From Nitrospira sp. (lineage in GTDB: Bacteria; Nitrospirota; Nitrospiria; Nitrospirales; Nitrospiraceae): 64,000 nt of DNA. The stretch lies in NCBI GenBank assembly GCA_015709715.1, contig CP054184.1, positions 1,163,001-1,227,000 of the forward strand. The letters are read 5' to 3'. A model generated the notes under the pieces. It was given only the letters and a program-made list of their open reading frames with translations, did no database searches and was not told the origin of the DNA. Numbering within the stretch: the stretch's first letter is position 1; every line of letters begins with the position of its first letter. Shown piece by piece: positions 1-8,776 of this stretch. Both the position numbers and the translations under genes were made by a program.

Positions 1-2
1 TA

Positions 3-47
3 ACGATTCAAGCCATCCTCGAACAATTGGCCCAATTGCCCGCCTGA
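3..47 (+). CDS. 3' end of an upstream gene (partial)
   Basis: The first bases read as an open frame ending in TGA, giving the C-terminus TIQAILEQLAQLPA. The composition looks like an amphipathic helix, as is common at protein C-termini. The rest of the gene lies outside the window, so no family can be given. Confidence 0.4.
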   Translation, partial: TIQAILEQLAQLPA

Positions 48-154
48 GCCTGTTTGTTCGCACCCGACGCGCGTGGTAGCATAGATCATCCCGATACCGC
101 CGACGAAACCGTCTCTGTGCCCCTCCAAGCGGTGAGGAAAGGGAGGAATGCTCC

Positions 155-886
155 ATGATCCCGCGACTTGCCATACCTGGAAGCAGCCTGTTGCTGCTGG
201 TGACCGCTCACGCCTTCGTCTTCGCAGCCCCGCACATGACCGTCGGAAACAACGGCCCTACCGAAATCAGCGGTGACTACCGCTACGCCTACCATGAGCC
301 TGAGACGGCAGCGGAAGCCCGAGAAACGGCTTGCACCGAAGCGCTCTTTCAAGCGCTGAGCCGCCACCCCACCGTCCGTGAACAGACAGCGCCGATCGTC
401 GACTCACGCCTAATCCGCAGCGTCATCCAGACCCTTGCCAAACAGCACGTCCACGATCAGCGCATCGTGCAGCAAAGTGAACAGGGGCGTACCATCTACT
501 GCAAGGTCAGCGGGCGCTTTGACGTCGACGACGTCCAACGGGTCCTCCTCGCGCACACGACCGGGAGCGGCGAACAGGCTCTGGACCAAAACCGGGCACT
601 AAGGATCATCAGTGCGCGTGAAGCCCCGGATGGGACGGTCGTCGTGGTCTACCAAGCCCTCAAACGACTCGATTGGTTGGGAACGGCGTATCAGGGCAGC
701 TTGCGGGAAGCAGCCGACGTGATGGTGGACTTTTACGATGAGCAGGGCACATTGCTCCGCAGCACGCGGCATCCGGCGAGGAAAACGCCCGGCGGGGAAG
801 ACATCATGAACCCAGGAGAAATCGCCACGCTGAAAATCGCGAAGCCGCTTAACGCGAAGACCTACCGCGTGTGGCTCGTGAAGTAA
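155..886 (+). CDS. Exported protein of unknown function
   Basis: A 243-residue protein with an N-terminal hydrophobic stretch (residues 8-24, ending AFVFAAP) that looks like a signal peptide. A good Shine-Dalgarno (GGGAGG) lies just upstream of the ATG. The middle part (about 40-130), with many charged and Gln/Arg residues and a single GRTIYCKVSGRFD strand-like stretch, loosely resembles periplasmic domains of the LPP20/FlgT type, but I cannot place it with confidence. It is monocistronic and convergent with the SPFH gene downstream. Confidence 0.75.
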   Translation: MIPRLAIPGSSLLLLVTAHAFVFAAPHMTVGNNGPTEISGDYRYAYHEPETAAEARETACTEALFQALSRHPTVREQTAPIVDSRLIRSVIQTLAKQHVHDQRIVQQSEQGRTIYCKVSGRFDVDDVQRVLLAHTTGSGEQALDQNRALRIISAREAPDGTVVVVYQALKRLDWLGTAYQGSLREAADVMVDFYDEQGTLLRSTRHPARKTPGGEDIMNPGEIATLKIAKPLNAKTYRVWLVK

Positions 887-959
887 CCGAGCACCCCGGA
901 AGGGGCCGACAGATGCCGGCCTCTTCTACGGTCTCTATCTCGACAGTCTCTCTCCAGCC

Positions 960-1793
960 TCATCGATCGGTGGCAAGCGGAGGCATATTGATGCCCACCC
1001 GTTCCAGCCCCATGATCACGGTCAAGGCGGACGGCGAATGCTGCACGATTTCCTTCTGCACTTCGATGCGCCGCAGATCCACGAATTCCGGCGCGGTCAG
1101 CCCCAGTGATTCCCGATAGGCCCGATCGGCGATACCCCGCTGCCGCTCTGCCTTTTCCCTCGCCTCTTCCGCCTTCTGAAACTCGACCATCGTGATCTTG
1201 CGCTGTTCTTGCACGATGGTCTGAGTCGTCTGTTCGACGACGCCCTTCGGCGGCAGTATGCTGCCGACGACCACCCGATTGAGGCGGATAGGCAGATTCT
1301 GTTTCTCGATGAGTTTATTTTGAACCTCTCGGGCGATGGCATCCTGCAGCTTGGTTCTGGTCGTTGGGTCGGTCGTCAATTGGAAGAGGGGATACTTCTG
1401 CACCTCTTCGCGAACGAAGGTTCGAAAGGCCTCCTTCACGTTGTTCTGGTACCAATTGGAGCCGTATCGGCTGATCAACTCCGGTGAGCGGCCTTCGATC
1501 ACATTCGCGATGAGAAAGGCATCGAACGAGACGGGGGCGTTTTCGGCCGAGATGATGTCAAAATGCTCCGAATACTGCACCGGTCGGATGTCCACTTCCT
1601 GCACCTTCGTGGTCGGTGCGATCCAGACCCGGCCGGTTTTCGCCGGCACCTCGTCGACGCCGCCATGACCGAAAAAGAACGGTTGGACGATCAAGACTCC
1701 CTCATGCCCGGCCTCAATGGCCGCACAGCCTGAGGTCAACAGCCAGGTAGCCGCCGCTAGGCCCCTCACCACACACCAGGTTCCCTGTCTCAT
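960..1793 (-). CDS. SPFH/Band 7 (prohibitin-like) lipoprotein
   Basis: A 277-residue protein with a lipoprotein signal: a hydrophobic segment followed by the lipobox-like LLTSGCAA around residue 23. Residues 30-190 fit the SPFH/Band 7 fold (prohibitin-like), and residues 195-245 form a charged coiled coil rich in Glu/Arg/Lys (KITMVEFQKAEEAREKAERQ). Band 7 proteins form membrane-associated oligomeric scaffolds; here the anchor would be a lipid rather than a transmembrane helix. The start is well supported by AGGAGG five bases upstream of ATG. A TTGACA-type promoter lies upstream. Confidence 0.85.
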   Translation of the reverse strand: MRQGTWCVVRGLAAATWLLTSGCAAIEAGHEGVLIVQPFFFGHGGVDEVPAKTGRVWIAPTTKVQEVDIRPVQYSEHFDIISAENAPVSFDAFLIANVIEGRSPELISRYGSNWYQNNVKEAFRTFVREEVQKYPLFQLTTDPTTRTKLQDAIAREVQNKLIEKQNLPIRLNRVVVGSILPPKGVVEQTTQTIVQEQRKITMVEFQKAEEAREKAERQRGIADRAYRESLGLTAPEFVDLRRIEVQKEIVQHSPSALTVIMGLERVGINMPPLATDR

Positions 1794-1878
1794 AGGTTCC
1801 TCCTGTGATTAGCTGGGGCCAACGAGCGCGGCGCCACCCGAGGCAAGCGTTCCGACGGGCCCGTCGGTCCACGCCTGT

Positions 1879-1908
1879 ACCTTACGAACCGCAGAGGCGG
1901 GTTGTCAA
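1879..1908 (-). promoter_or_regulatory. Putative sigma-70 promoter for the SPFH gene
   Basis: On the minus strand a perfect -35 TTGACA (1903-1908) is followed after 18 bases by TAAGGT (1879-1884), about 85 bases upstream of the SPFH start. The -10 is weak. Confidence 0.4.
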
Positions 1909-2008
1909 ACAACAGGTAGAGGGGGCTCCGGAAATTCGGACAGTGTGATCAGTGGTAGCCTGGCTTCAGCAAAGCCACCGCGAGGTGGCGACACAAAGGA
2001 GCGAGGTA

Positions 2009-2308
2009 ATGAAGAGGACGAGACGGAACCACGGAGCGACCTTTAAGGCCCAGGTGGCCTTGGCCGCAGTCAAAGGTGACAAGACGGTGGCCGAGTTGGC
2101 CGAGCAGTTCAGGGTCCATCCCACCCAGATCACCGAATGGAAGCAACAGCTGCTGGCTCGGGCGGCGGATGTGTTTGGCGGCTCAAAACCGCCGTCGGAG
2201 GCGCCGGATCTCAAGACCCTGCATGCCAAGATCGGGCAACTGACCCTCGAGAATGATTTTTTAGAAGGCGCGCTCACCAAGGCGGGCTTGCTGAGCGCAA
2301 AGCGATGA
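2009..2308 (+). CDS. IS3-family transposase OrfA
   Basis: A 99-residue helix-turn-helix protein (MKRTRRNHGATFKAQVALAA...), the DNA-binding half of an IS3-type transposase. HTH residues are about 25-50 (KTVAELAEQFRVHPTQITEW), followed by a leucine-zipper-like segment (LHAKIGQLTLENDFLEGAL). The ATG at 2009 has a GCGAGG ribosome site; a longer frame exists upstream but lacks homology. A slippery heptamer T TTT TTA at 2257-2263 lies in frame, and the stop overlaps the orfB start as ATGA. Confidence 0.9.
   Translation: MKRTRRNHGATFKAQVALAAVKGDKTVAELAEQFRVHPTQITEWKQQLLARAADVFGGSKPPSEAPDLKTLHAKIGQLTLENDFLEGALTKAGLLSAKR
2257..2263 (+). promoter_or_regulatory. Programmed -1 frameshift site in the IS3 element
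   Basis: T TTT TTA in the orfA frame (GAT TTT TTA), the X XXY YYZ pattern used for -1 slippage. It is 42 bases upstream of the orfB ATG, and the -1 frame has no stop between the two. Confidence 0.65.
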
Positions 2309-3135
2309 GTGATCGCACCCATCCATTACCGATCGGGCGACAATGCCAGGTGCTGCAGCTGGCCCGGTCGACCGCGTACTACCAATCGAAGCCTGTCTCC
2401 GCCGCGACGCTGGCACTCATGCGCCGGATCGACGAGCTCCATCTGCAGTATCCGTTTGCTGGCGCTCGCATGCTGCGGGATTTGTTACGGCAGGAGGGCC
2501 ATGCCATTGGGAGACGACAGGTCGCGACGCTGATGCGACGGATGGGCATCGCGGCGATCTATCGGAAGCCGAGGACCAGCCAGCGGCATCCTGCCCATCG
2601 GATTTATCCCTATCTGCTGCGTCAGCTGACGATCACGCGGCCGAATCATGTGTGGGCGTCTGATATCACGTACATTCCGATGCGGCGTGGCTTCGTGTAT
2701 TTATGCGCGATTCTCGATTGGGCCAGTCGCCGGGTGTTGGCGTGGCGGCTGTCCAACACGTTGACCACAGACTTCTGCGTGGAGGCGGTACGGGAGGCAG
2801 TCACCCGGTATGGCACACCCGAGATCTTCAACACGGATCAAGGCTGCCAGTTCACCAGCCAGGAATTCACCGGGTTTCTCAAAGACCAGGGTATCCAGAT
2901 CAGTATGGATGGGACGGGACGGTGGCGGGACAATGTGTTTGTCGAACGGCTGTGGCGGAGCCTCAAATACGAAGAGGTCTATCTGCACGCGTACGAGACC
3001 GTCCGAGACGCCCAGGACGGGATGGTACGGTATCTGACCTTCTATAATCAGCTCAGGCCGCATCGCGCGCTTGACGGACGCACGCCCGATCGCGTGTACT
3101 GGGAGAGCGTGCCTGCACGGCCTACGGCCGCGTAG
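2305..3135 (+). CDS. IS3-family transposase OrfB (DDE integrase)
   Basis: The catalytic half of the transposase, 276 residues when read from its own ATG. An N-terminal HTH_21-like region leads into an rve integrase core with the DDE triad visible: Asp in WASDITYI, Asp in NTDQGCQF and Glu in FVERLWRSLKYEEV. The C-terminus has the usual FYNQLRPHRALDGRTP motif. It lies in the -1 frame relative to orfA. The orfB frame stays open back to the slippery site, so a -1 shift at 2263 would yield an OrfAB fusion of about 375 residues; OrfB alone could be made from the ATGA overlap. Confidence 0.92.
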   Translation: MSDRTHPLPIGRQCQVLQLARSTAYYQSKPVSAATLALMRRIDELHLQYPFAGARMLRDLLRQEGHAIGRRQVATLMRRMGIAAIYRKPRTSQRHPAHRIYPYLLRQLTITRPNHVWASDITYIPMRRGFVYLCAILDWASRRVLAWRLSNTLTTDFCVEAVREAVTRYGTPEIFNTDQGCQFTSQEFTGFLKDQGIQISMDGTGRWRDNVFVERLWRSLKYEEVYLHAYETVRDAQDGMVRYLTFYNQLRPHRALDGRTPDRVYWESVPARPTAA

Positions 3136-3254
3136 GCGTACACCGCCCGGCACCACTTAGGAACTGAAAGATTCTGTCCAAAGAAGCGGAGCCATCTCAG
3201 GTGGGACGTACAACTACGGACGATCGGGAGGAGGATGGAAGCAAGTCTCTCCGG

Positions 3255-3662
3255 TTAGAAGATACCGGCCTCGCGCTGCAGCCAGCGCACATACTTAATG
3301 ATGTGGTCGACGTCATCCGCCGTCACGGCATCGATCTTCGGCATGTTCCCAAACTCCCAATGATGGGCGCGTACGCCATTGGCGGCTGCCCGTTGGAAAG
3401 CGACGTCGGCATGATGATTGGGCTCATAAATCTTATGCACGAGGGGAGGACCCTGCTTGCTACCGGTCCCGCGCGGACCATGACAAGCCGCGCAATTGGC
3501 ATTGAACTTGGCCTCTCCGACTTGGACGTCCGCGGGCGCTGCGCCGGCGGACGGTTTGGTCGTTTGGGGATCCGTCGCGCTGGACTCGCAGGCAGCCAGC
3601 CCCGCCACAAGCATCCCCACGCCCAGGCCCAGGAGCCAGGGTGTCGATCGCATTCGTTTCAT
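3255..3662 (-). CDS. Mono-heme cytochrome c lipoprotein
   Basis: A 135-residue class I cytochrome c. The N-terminus is a lipoprotein signal (LGVGMLVAGLAACESS, lipid Cys about residue 25). The heme site is CAACH, and GNMP further on offers the likely axial Met. It should carry electrons on the outer face of the cytoplasmic membrane or in the periplasm. The start at 3662 is chosen because its ATG overlaps the stop of the preceding small membrane gene (ATGA), which implies translational coupling. The upstream open frame to 3893 lacks domain content. Its redox partners are not evident from the neighbours. Confidence 0.88.
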   Translation of the reverse strand: MKRMRSTPWLLGLGVGMLVAGLAACESSATDPQTTKPSAGAAPADVQVGEAKFNANCAACHGPRGTGSKQGPPLVHKIYEPNHHADVAFQRAAANGVRAHHWEFGNMPKIDAVTADDVDHIIKYVRWLQREAGIF

Positions 3663-3832
3663 TGAGGTCTCTCCGGCGGAACCGAGGAGCCGCCTTTCGG
3701 CGCCTGTTGGAGTTGTTCGCGCAACAGCTCTGTCGTTCGACTCAAGGTCAACCGCCGATACAGTCTCGCGGCGATCGGCACTACGATCACCAACGCGATC
3801 GTCAAGTACATGAAAAACTCTTCCGGCGACAT
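3659..3832 (-). CDS. Small single-span membrane protein
   Basis: A 57-residue protein, MSPEEFFMYLTIALVIVV..., with one transmembrane helix (about residues 6-24) and a charged, proline-containing cytoplasmic tail. The ATG at 3832 has GAGAGGA about 9 bases upstream; a second ATG at 3841 has no room for a ribosome site. Its stop overlaps the cytochrome c start by four bases, so the two are probably made together. Function unknown. Confidence 0.6.
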   Translation of the reverse strand: MSPEEFFMYLTIALVIVVPIAARLYRRLTLSRTTELLREQLQQAPKGGSSVPPERPQ

Positions 3833-3861
3833 ACGAACCATCCTCTCCCGTCTCGTTCGGT

Positions 3862-4560
3862 TTAGGGTACCGCATAGGGAACCGGATCCACAACTCCCAG
3901 CCGACGAAACGCCTCCCGGCGAATCAGGCAACTGTCGCAACGACCACAAGCCACACCCGTTTCGCCGGGATCATAACAACTGTGCGTCAACTCAAATGGG
4001 ATCCTCAGATCCAACCCTCGCCGGATAATGTCCGCCTTCGATTGCATCAAGAGCGGCGCCCGCACGTCGATCGTTCGACCGGCAACCCCCATTCTAGTGC
4101 CGAGGCGAGCGACCGTTTCGAACGCATGGATAAATTCAGGGCGGCAATCGGGGTAGCCGGAATAGTCGAGGACATTGGCGCCGAAGTAAATCGCCTGGGC
4201 CTCCAGCGTCTCGGCATAGGCCAAGGCAAGGGAGAGGAAGATAGTGTTCCGGGCCGGTACGTAGGTCACCGGGATGGTAGTCGACCGCTCCTCGTCCGAA
4301 CGGTCCTTCGGTACATCCAGGTCCGCCGTCAACGCCGACCCGCCGAACGCCCTCAGGTTCACCTCGACCACGATATGGCCGGCTGCGCCCAAGGCGTGAG
4401 CCACGGCCTTGGCCCGATCCAGTTCGATGCGGTGGCGCTGACCATAGGCAACGGTCAGGCAGTGGATGGCGTAGCCCTCTTGCTTGGCAACCGCTGCCGT
4501 CACGGTGGAATCCAATCCCCCGCTCAGCAGCACCACCGCATTGGATCGCGTCAGCGTCAT
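3862..4560 (-). CDS. queC: 7-cyano-7-deazaguanine synthase QueC
   Basis: Converts 7-carboxy-7-deazaguanine to preQ0 with ATP and ammonia in queuosine biosynthesis. The 232-residue protein begins MTLTRSNAVVLLSGGLDST, containing the PP-loop SGGLDST typical of the N-type ATP pyrophosphatases. The C-terminal zinc-binding cysteines are visible in HSCYDPGE and ACGRCDSC. The ATG at 4560 is chosen because QueC proteins start a few residues before the PP-loop; a GTG at 4584 is possible. No other queuosine genes lie nearby. Confidence 0.93.
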   Translation of the reverse strand: MTLTRSNAVVLLSGGLDSTVTAAVAKQEGYAIHCLTVAYGQRHRIELDRAKAVAHALGAAGHIVVEVNLRAFGGSALTADLDVPKDRSDEERSTTIPVTYVPARNTIFLSLALAYAETLEAQAIYFGANVLDYSGYPDCRPEFIHAFETVARLGTRMGVAGRTIDVRAPLLMQSKADIIRRGLDLRIPFELTHSCYDPGETGVACGRCDSCLIRREAFRRLGVVDPVPYAVP

Positions 4561-4665
4561 CGGAACAGGAGGGTGATGGGCCACGAGGATCAGGGCAGGG
4601 ACACACTGCGCCGTGTTTCGGATGCGGGCACAGGAGATCGACCGAGCAGAAAAGACGCCGCGCGC

Positions 4666-5244
4666 TTAATCGCGATCTTCTTCCTTTTCGATCTTTTCCA
4701 GCAACTCAAGTCGAGACTGGCATTCCACGCACAACTTGGCGAACGGCACGGCTTCCAAGCGCTTCTCGCTCACTTCCACACCGCATTCGGCGCAGATTCC
4801 GTACGTACCTTCGTTCAAGCGCGTCAAGGCCTCGTCGATCGCTTGGCGCTTCCGGTTACGCATTTCCATCAGAGAAATACCGAGTTCGCGCTCCAGATCC
4901 ATGAGGGCCTGATCCCCCACATCCCTGGCTGATTCCAACCGCCGCTGTTGGTCTTCCGTGAGGGACTGTCCCAGGTTGCCCTCGATCTCGCGGATGATTT
5001 CCTGGCGCTTGCCGAGCAGCATCCGCTGCAAGGATTCGCGTCGTTGCTGACGCTCTTCTCGCTCCTTGGGGGTTTCCTTGGTCGTGAGGGCCGCCACCAC
5101 TCGCGCGGCTACACTGTCTTCGTCTTTTTCTGCCATAGATGGTTCCGTCACCGGACGCTCTTTTGAAGAAGCAGGCTTCTCAGAAGCGGCGGCCTTTGGT
5201 TTCGTCGTTGATGATTTCTTCTTCGCGTGAACTTTCGTCGCCAT
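4666..5244 (-). CDS. TraR/DksA-family zinc-finger regulator with long N-terminal extension
   Basis: A 192-residue protein. The last 120 residues match the DksA/TraR family: a long charged coiled coil and a C4 zinc finger (CAECG ... CVECQ). DksA-type proteins enter the RNA polymerase secondary channel and modulate initiation. The first 60 residues are low-complexity, rich in Lys, Ala, Ser and Glu, so this protein is longer than a typical DksA. A promoter with TTGTCA and TATACC lies upstream. Confidence 0.88.
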   Translation of the reverse strand: MATKVHAKKKSSTTKPKAAASEKPASSKERPVTEPSMAEKDEDSVAARVVAALTTKETPKEREERQQRRESLQRMLLGKRQEIIREIEGNLGQSLTEDQQRRLESARDVGDQALMDLERELGISLMEMRNRKRQAIDEALTRLNEGTYGICAECGVEVSEKRLEAVPFAKLCVECQSRLELLEKIEKEEDRD

Positions 5245-5292
5245 AGAGTCTCATAACCTTTCGTGATGAGTGCAAGGCGAAAAAGTTCGGCA

Positions 5293-5321
5293 GGTATACC
5301 ACGCTACACATCGTTTGACAA
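5293..5321 (-). promoter_or_regulatory. Putative sigma-70 promoter for the DksA/TraR gene
   Basis: On the minus strand TTGTCA (5316-5321) and TATACC (5293-5298) are separated by 17 bases, about 50 bases before the start codon at 5244. This is one of the better promoter matches in the window. Confidence 0.5.
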
Positions 5322-5331
5322 GTACTTAACT

Positions 5332-5347
5332 CCCCAAGATCTTGGGG
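5332..5347. terminator. Palindrome after apt, possible terminator
   Basis: CCCCAAGATCTTGGGG is a perfect 16-base palindrome directly after the apt stop codon. It has almost no loop and no long T run on the apt strand, so it may instead be a protein-binding site. Confidence 0.35.
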
Positions 5348-5348
5348 T

Positions 5349-5864
5349 TTACGGATACACGATCATGGAGTGCACGTCGAAGCCGGCCAACCGATCCCTT
5401 CCATTCAGGTCTTTGAGTTCGACGAGAAAATCGAGCCCTGCGATCTCCCCCCCCAATTGACCGATCAGATCGACGGTCGCCGCCGCCGTTCCCCCAGTAG
5501 CCAGCAGATCGTCCACGATGAGCACGCGCTCCCCCTTCGTCACCGCATCACGATGGATAGACAACACGCTCGAGCCGTACTCCAGATTGTATTTCACTTC
5601 GAAAATGTCGGCCGGGAGTTTCCCCGGCTTCCGCACGGGCACAAACCCAGCCCCCAGACGAGCGGCCAGCGTCCCGCCCATGATGAAGCCGCGGGATTCG
5701 ATGCCCACTACCTTATCAATGCGGCGCCCTTCGTACCGTGCAGTCAATTCGTCGGCGATCGCGCGGAAGGCCTGGGCGTTCTTGAGGAGCGTCGTGATGT
5801 CGTAGAACAGGATGCCGGGCTTAGGAAAGTCGGGAACTTCGCGGATGAGGGCTTTGTAGTTCAT
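5349..5864 (-). CDS. apt: Adenine phosphoribosyltransferase
   Basis: Makes AMP from adenine and PRPP (purine salvage, cytosol). The 171-residue length is the family norm. The PRPP-binding motif is [16 protein letters not shown] at about residues 116-131, and the N-terminus [24 protein letters not shown]... is typical of Apt. It lies 24 bases after the sigma factor gene on the same strand and may be read with it. Confidence 0.95.
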   Translation of the reverse strand: MNYKALIREVPDFPKPGILFYDITTLLKNAQAFRAIADELTARYEGRRIDKVVGIESRGFIMGGTLAARLGAGFVPVRKPGKLPADIFEVKYNLEYGSSVLSIHRDAVTKGERVLIVDDLLATGGTAAATVDLIGQLGGEIAGLDFLVELKDLNGRDRLAGFDVHSMIVYP

Positions 5865-5888
5865 GAGGATGACCGGCGCAGGACGTTC

Positions 5889-6887
5889 TCATAGGAGATC
5901 CGCCCTCTTCATAGTTTTCCGTTCGATGGTGCCCCGGAGCCGAACCAGCGCCGCAGTTTCGATCTGTCGCACCCGCTCACGCGTCAGCCCCATCTCTTGG
6001 CCGATCTCTTCTAACGTCCGCGCCTCGGCGCCGTCAAGCCCAAACCGCGCCATGATCACCCTCCGTTCCTTTTCCGGCAACTCCTTGACCCAGGACATCA
6101 GCTCCGCCCGCCGCAGAACGCCTTCCGCCGTATCGGCCGGTGAGAGGCACAGGGGATCTTCGATGATGTCGCGCAGAAAGGTATCTTGGTGGTCGCTGAT
6201 CGGGCTGTCCAGGGAGCAGGTCGTCCGAACCAACTGTTTGAGGTCGGCAACATCCGCCTCGCTGACTTTCAACTTGGCGGCCACTTCGTCGATTCGCGGT
6301 TCCCGGCCAAGTTCATGCACCAGCTGTTCGACCTTGGTCAAGTACCGATTCAGCCGCTCCACCACATGCACCGGCAGCCGAACCAACTTCCCCTGATTGA
6401 TGATGGCTCGTTCGATATATTGCCGGATCCACCAAGACGCATAGGTGCTGAAGCGGAACCCCCGTTTGTAATTGAATTTCTCCACGGCCTTGATCAGGCC
6501 CAAATTGCCCTCTTCGACGATGTCGGCGAACGGAAAGCCCCGGTTCATGTACCGCTTCCCGATGCTGATCACGAGCCGCAGGTTGGCCTCGATCATCTCT
6601 TGACGAGCCACCTCGTCTCCGGCCATAACGCGCTTGCCTAACGATTGTTCCTGCTTAAAATTGAGCAACGTCGAGCGGCGCACCTCGCGCAAGTAACTCT
6701 TGATGGTGTCGAGACCTTCGGACCGTTCCGACTCCTCCGTCCGCGCTTCGGCTTCGGATCCCTCGGACTCAGGACTTGCGGCCGCCGACGCCTCCTCTTC
6801 ATCCTCGTCGCGCACGACGCGCAGCCGACGCGCCGGAGTTGAAGGAGCCATCTCACCGTCTTGCCGAACTGTTGCCCGTCGCGCCAT
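5889..6887 (-). CDS. rpoS: RNA polymerase sigma factor, RpoS/RpoD group
   Basis: A 332-residue sigma-70 factor. It has region 1.2 ([16 protein letters not shown]), the region 2 core ([20 protein letters not shown] then [11 protein letters not shown]), region 3, and a region 4 HTH ([20 protein letters not shown]). The lack of the large RpoD non-conserved region and the overall length point to a group 2, RpoS-like factor; the RpoS name is my inference. The acidic N-terminus (residues 20-55, Glu/Ser-rich) is a lineage extension. The start at 6887 is supported by GGGAG five bases upstream. The acylphosphatase gene precedes it by 11 bases. Confidence 0.9.
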   Translation of the reverse strand: MARRATVRQDGEMAPSTPARRLRVVRDEDEEEASAAASPESEGSEAEARTEESERSEGLDTIKSYLREVRRSTLLNFKQEQSLGKRVMAGDEVARQEMIEANLRLVISIGKRYMNRGFPFADIVEEGNLGLIKAVEKFNYKRGFRFSTYASWWIRQYIERAIINQGKLVRLPVHVVERLNRYLTKVEQLVHELGREPRIDEVAAKLKVSEADVADLKQLVRTTCSLDSPISDHQDTFLRDIIEDPLCLSPADTAEGVLRRAELMSWVKELPEKERRVIMARFGLDGAEARTLEEIGQEMGLTRERVRQIETAALVRLRGTIERKTMKRADLL

Positions 6888-6898
6888 AGTGCTCCCTA

Positions 6899-7186
6899 CT
6901 ACCAAATCGCAAAGTCGATATAACGTCCGGTGGCCTGACTCCACTCCACCTGTACCTGGACGACTCGCGCGCCCACCGGCCCCTTTTTGAGGTCCGTGAT
7001 CAAGTCTTCGAGCAAAGTCTTCTTGCCTTCCACGACTAACGCCACCTGGCCGCTGTCTAAATTTTCAACCCCGCCGGTCAGGCCACGAGAGATCGCCATG
7101 CGACGCGTAAACGCACGGTACCCTACGCCCTGCACATGACCGCTGACCAGGATTTTTGCGCGTACCTGTTCGGCCGGCTCGACCAT
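6899..7186 (-). CDS. Acylphosphatase
   Basis: A 95-residue small hydrolase of acyl phosphates. The signature [17 protein letters not shown] contains the phosphate-binding loop and catalytic Arg, and [11 protein letters not shown] contains the catalytic Asn. The start at 7186 follows a GGAAG site; an open frame upstream to 7375 has no family match. It is 11 bases before the sigma factor gene, suggesting co-transcription. Confidence 0.93.
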   Translation of the reverse strand: MVEPAEQVRAKILVSGHVQGVGYRAFTRRMAISRGLTGGVENLDSGQVALVVEGKKTLLEDLITDLKKGPVGARVVQVQVEWSQATGRYIDFAIW

Positions 7187-7392
7187 AATCTTCCGTCCCT
7201 CCGCCTGGCAAGTGGATACGGAGACCGAGGTCTGCGCACCACACGGGATATTCTCATAGCTATCGGAGAGCGTCACGCGATTTACACCTTCAGGCGGCTC
7301 ATTCGCCGCTGATATGCCATATCGGCAGGTGCAGAAAAAAAGATGAGCAGGAACAACCTTGGAAGGAGCCGACAAAACCGTCGGATATGGAG

Positions 7393-7469
<77 letters not shown>

Positions 7470-7502
7470 ACCGAGTGGAACCGAAATGAAGTGCGGATTG
7501 TC

Positions 7503-8620
7503 TTACAACAGGGGGGTAAAACGCAAGCCGTGCGCCTCGGCCACTCCCTGACACGTCACCTGACCGTTGAAGACGTTCACGCCTTTGGCCAAGCCAGGGT
7601 CTGAGCGAATCGCTCGCTCCACCCCGTCGGACGCCAGGCGGACTATATAGGGCAATGTCGCGTTGGTCAAGGCCAAGGTCGAGGTATGCGGCACAATGCC
7701 GGGCATGTTCGTCACACAATAGTGCAGCACCCCGTCGACACGATAGACCGGATCCGAGTGGGTCGTGGGTCGCGTGGTCTCGCAACAGCCGCCTTGATCG
7801 ACCGCCACGTCGACGATGACGGATCCAGGCTTCATCCGGGCGACCAGCCCTCGCGACACGATTTTCGGAGCACGCGCCCCCGGCACCAGCACCGCCCCGA
7901 TCACGAGGTCGGCCTCGAGGACCGCCTGTTCAATGGCAGACTCCGTGGCCGCGCAGGTGGCGATGCGCCCACCGTACAAATCATCCAACAACCGCAAACG
8001 CTCGATATCCAGATTGATGACCGTCACCCTCGCGCCCACCCCCACGGCAATTCTTACGGCCGATGTCCCGACGACGCCGGCTCCCAACACGACCACGTGG
8101 CCAGGCTGGACTCCGGGCACCCCAGCCAGTAACACCCCTCGTCCTCCTTGCGCCATTCCCAGGTAATGGGCACCGACCTGCACCGACAGACGTCCCGCGA
8201 TTTCGCTCATGGGCCGCAACATGGGCAGACTCCGGTCGCGCGCCTCCACCGTTTCGCCTCCACCGTTTCATAGGCAATGGCGGTCACATGAGACGCCATC
8301 AAGCTCTTCGTCAACTCCGGCAGGGAAGCCAAATGCAAATAGGTGAACAAGATCTGGCCGGCTCGCAGAAGGCCGCACTCGCTCGCTTGCGGTTCCTTTA
8401 CTTTGACGATGAGTTCGGCTCGACGAAACACCTCGTCTTTCGAAAGGCCGGCCTCGGCGCCTGCTTGCCGGTACTCCTCATCCGAAAAACCGCTCCCCTG
8501 GCCCGCCGATGCCTCGACCAGGACCTGATGCCTCGCTTGCCGCAACACTCGCACGCCAGCCGGCGTCAGGGCGACCCGATGCTCTTGATCCTTGACCTCT
8601 TTTGGCACCCCGATAAGCAT
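7503..8620 (-). pseudogene. ald: Alanine dehydrogenase, frameshifted by a 14-bp tandem duplication
   Basis: Alanine dehydrogenase interconverts L-alanine and pyruvate with NAD. The 5' part (8620 down to about 8270) encodes MLIGVPKEVKDQEHRVALTP... up to AIAYETVEA; the 3' part encodes RDRSLPMLRPMSEIAGRLS..., the Rossmann motif [13 protein letters not shown] and the rest to the C-terminus. Between them the 14-base unit GAAACGGTGGAGGC occurs twice in tandem (8242-8269), shifting the frame. Removing one copy restores a 367-codon gene, the family's normal length. The ATG at 8620 has AAGGAGG. As read, only a truncated protein of about 137 residues is made. A sequencing or assembly error cannot be excluded. 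Confidence 0.9.
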
Positions 8621-8776
8621 CCTCGCCTCCTTCCCACACCTCGATGGACTTATGGGTTCATTATACATGGAACAGCCTCAGCGCTTGGCGCCCGTCGGCC
8701 ACCTTGCGACGGCAAAGATCAGTGCGGTAAGATCCGCCCTCCATCGATCACCCTGTCGGAGAGGAGCACTGCACGC

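Larger units (their letters stand above)
1937..3180 (+). mobile_element. IS3-family insertion sequence, apparently intact
   Basis: About 1.24 kb with two overlapping transposase frames. The outer ends match as imperfect inverted repeats: CGGACAG at the left (1937) and, read inward from the right end (3180), TGGACAG; further in, AGTGGTAGCCTGG (left) and AGTGGTGCCGGG (right) also match. I do not see a clear target-site duplication: the flanks read GAAATT and AAGAAG. The element sits between the SPFH gene and the cytochrome c gene and interrupts no gene I can recognise. Exact ends are uncertain by a base or two. Confidence 0.8.
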
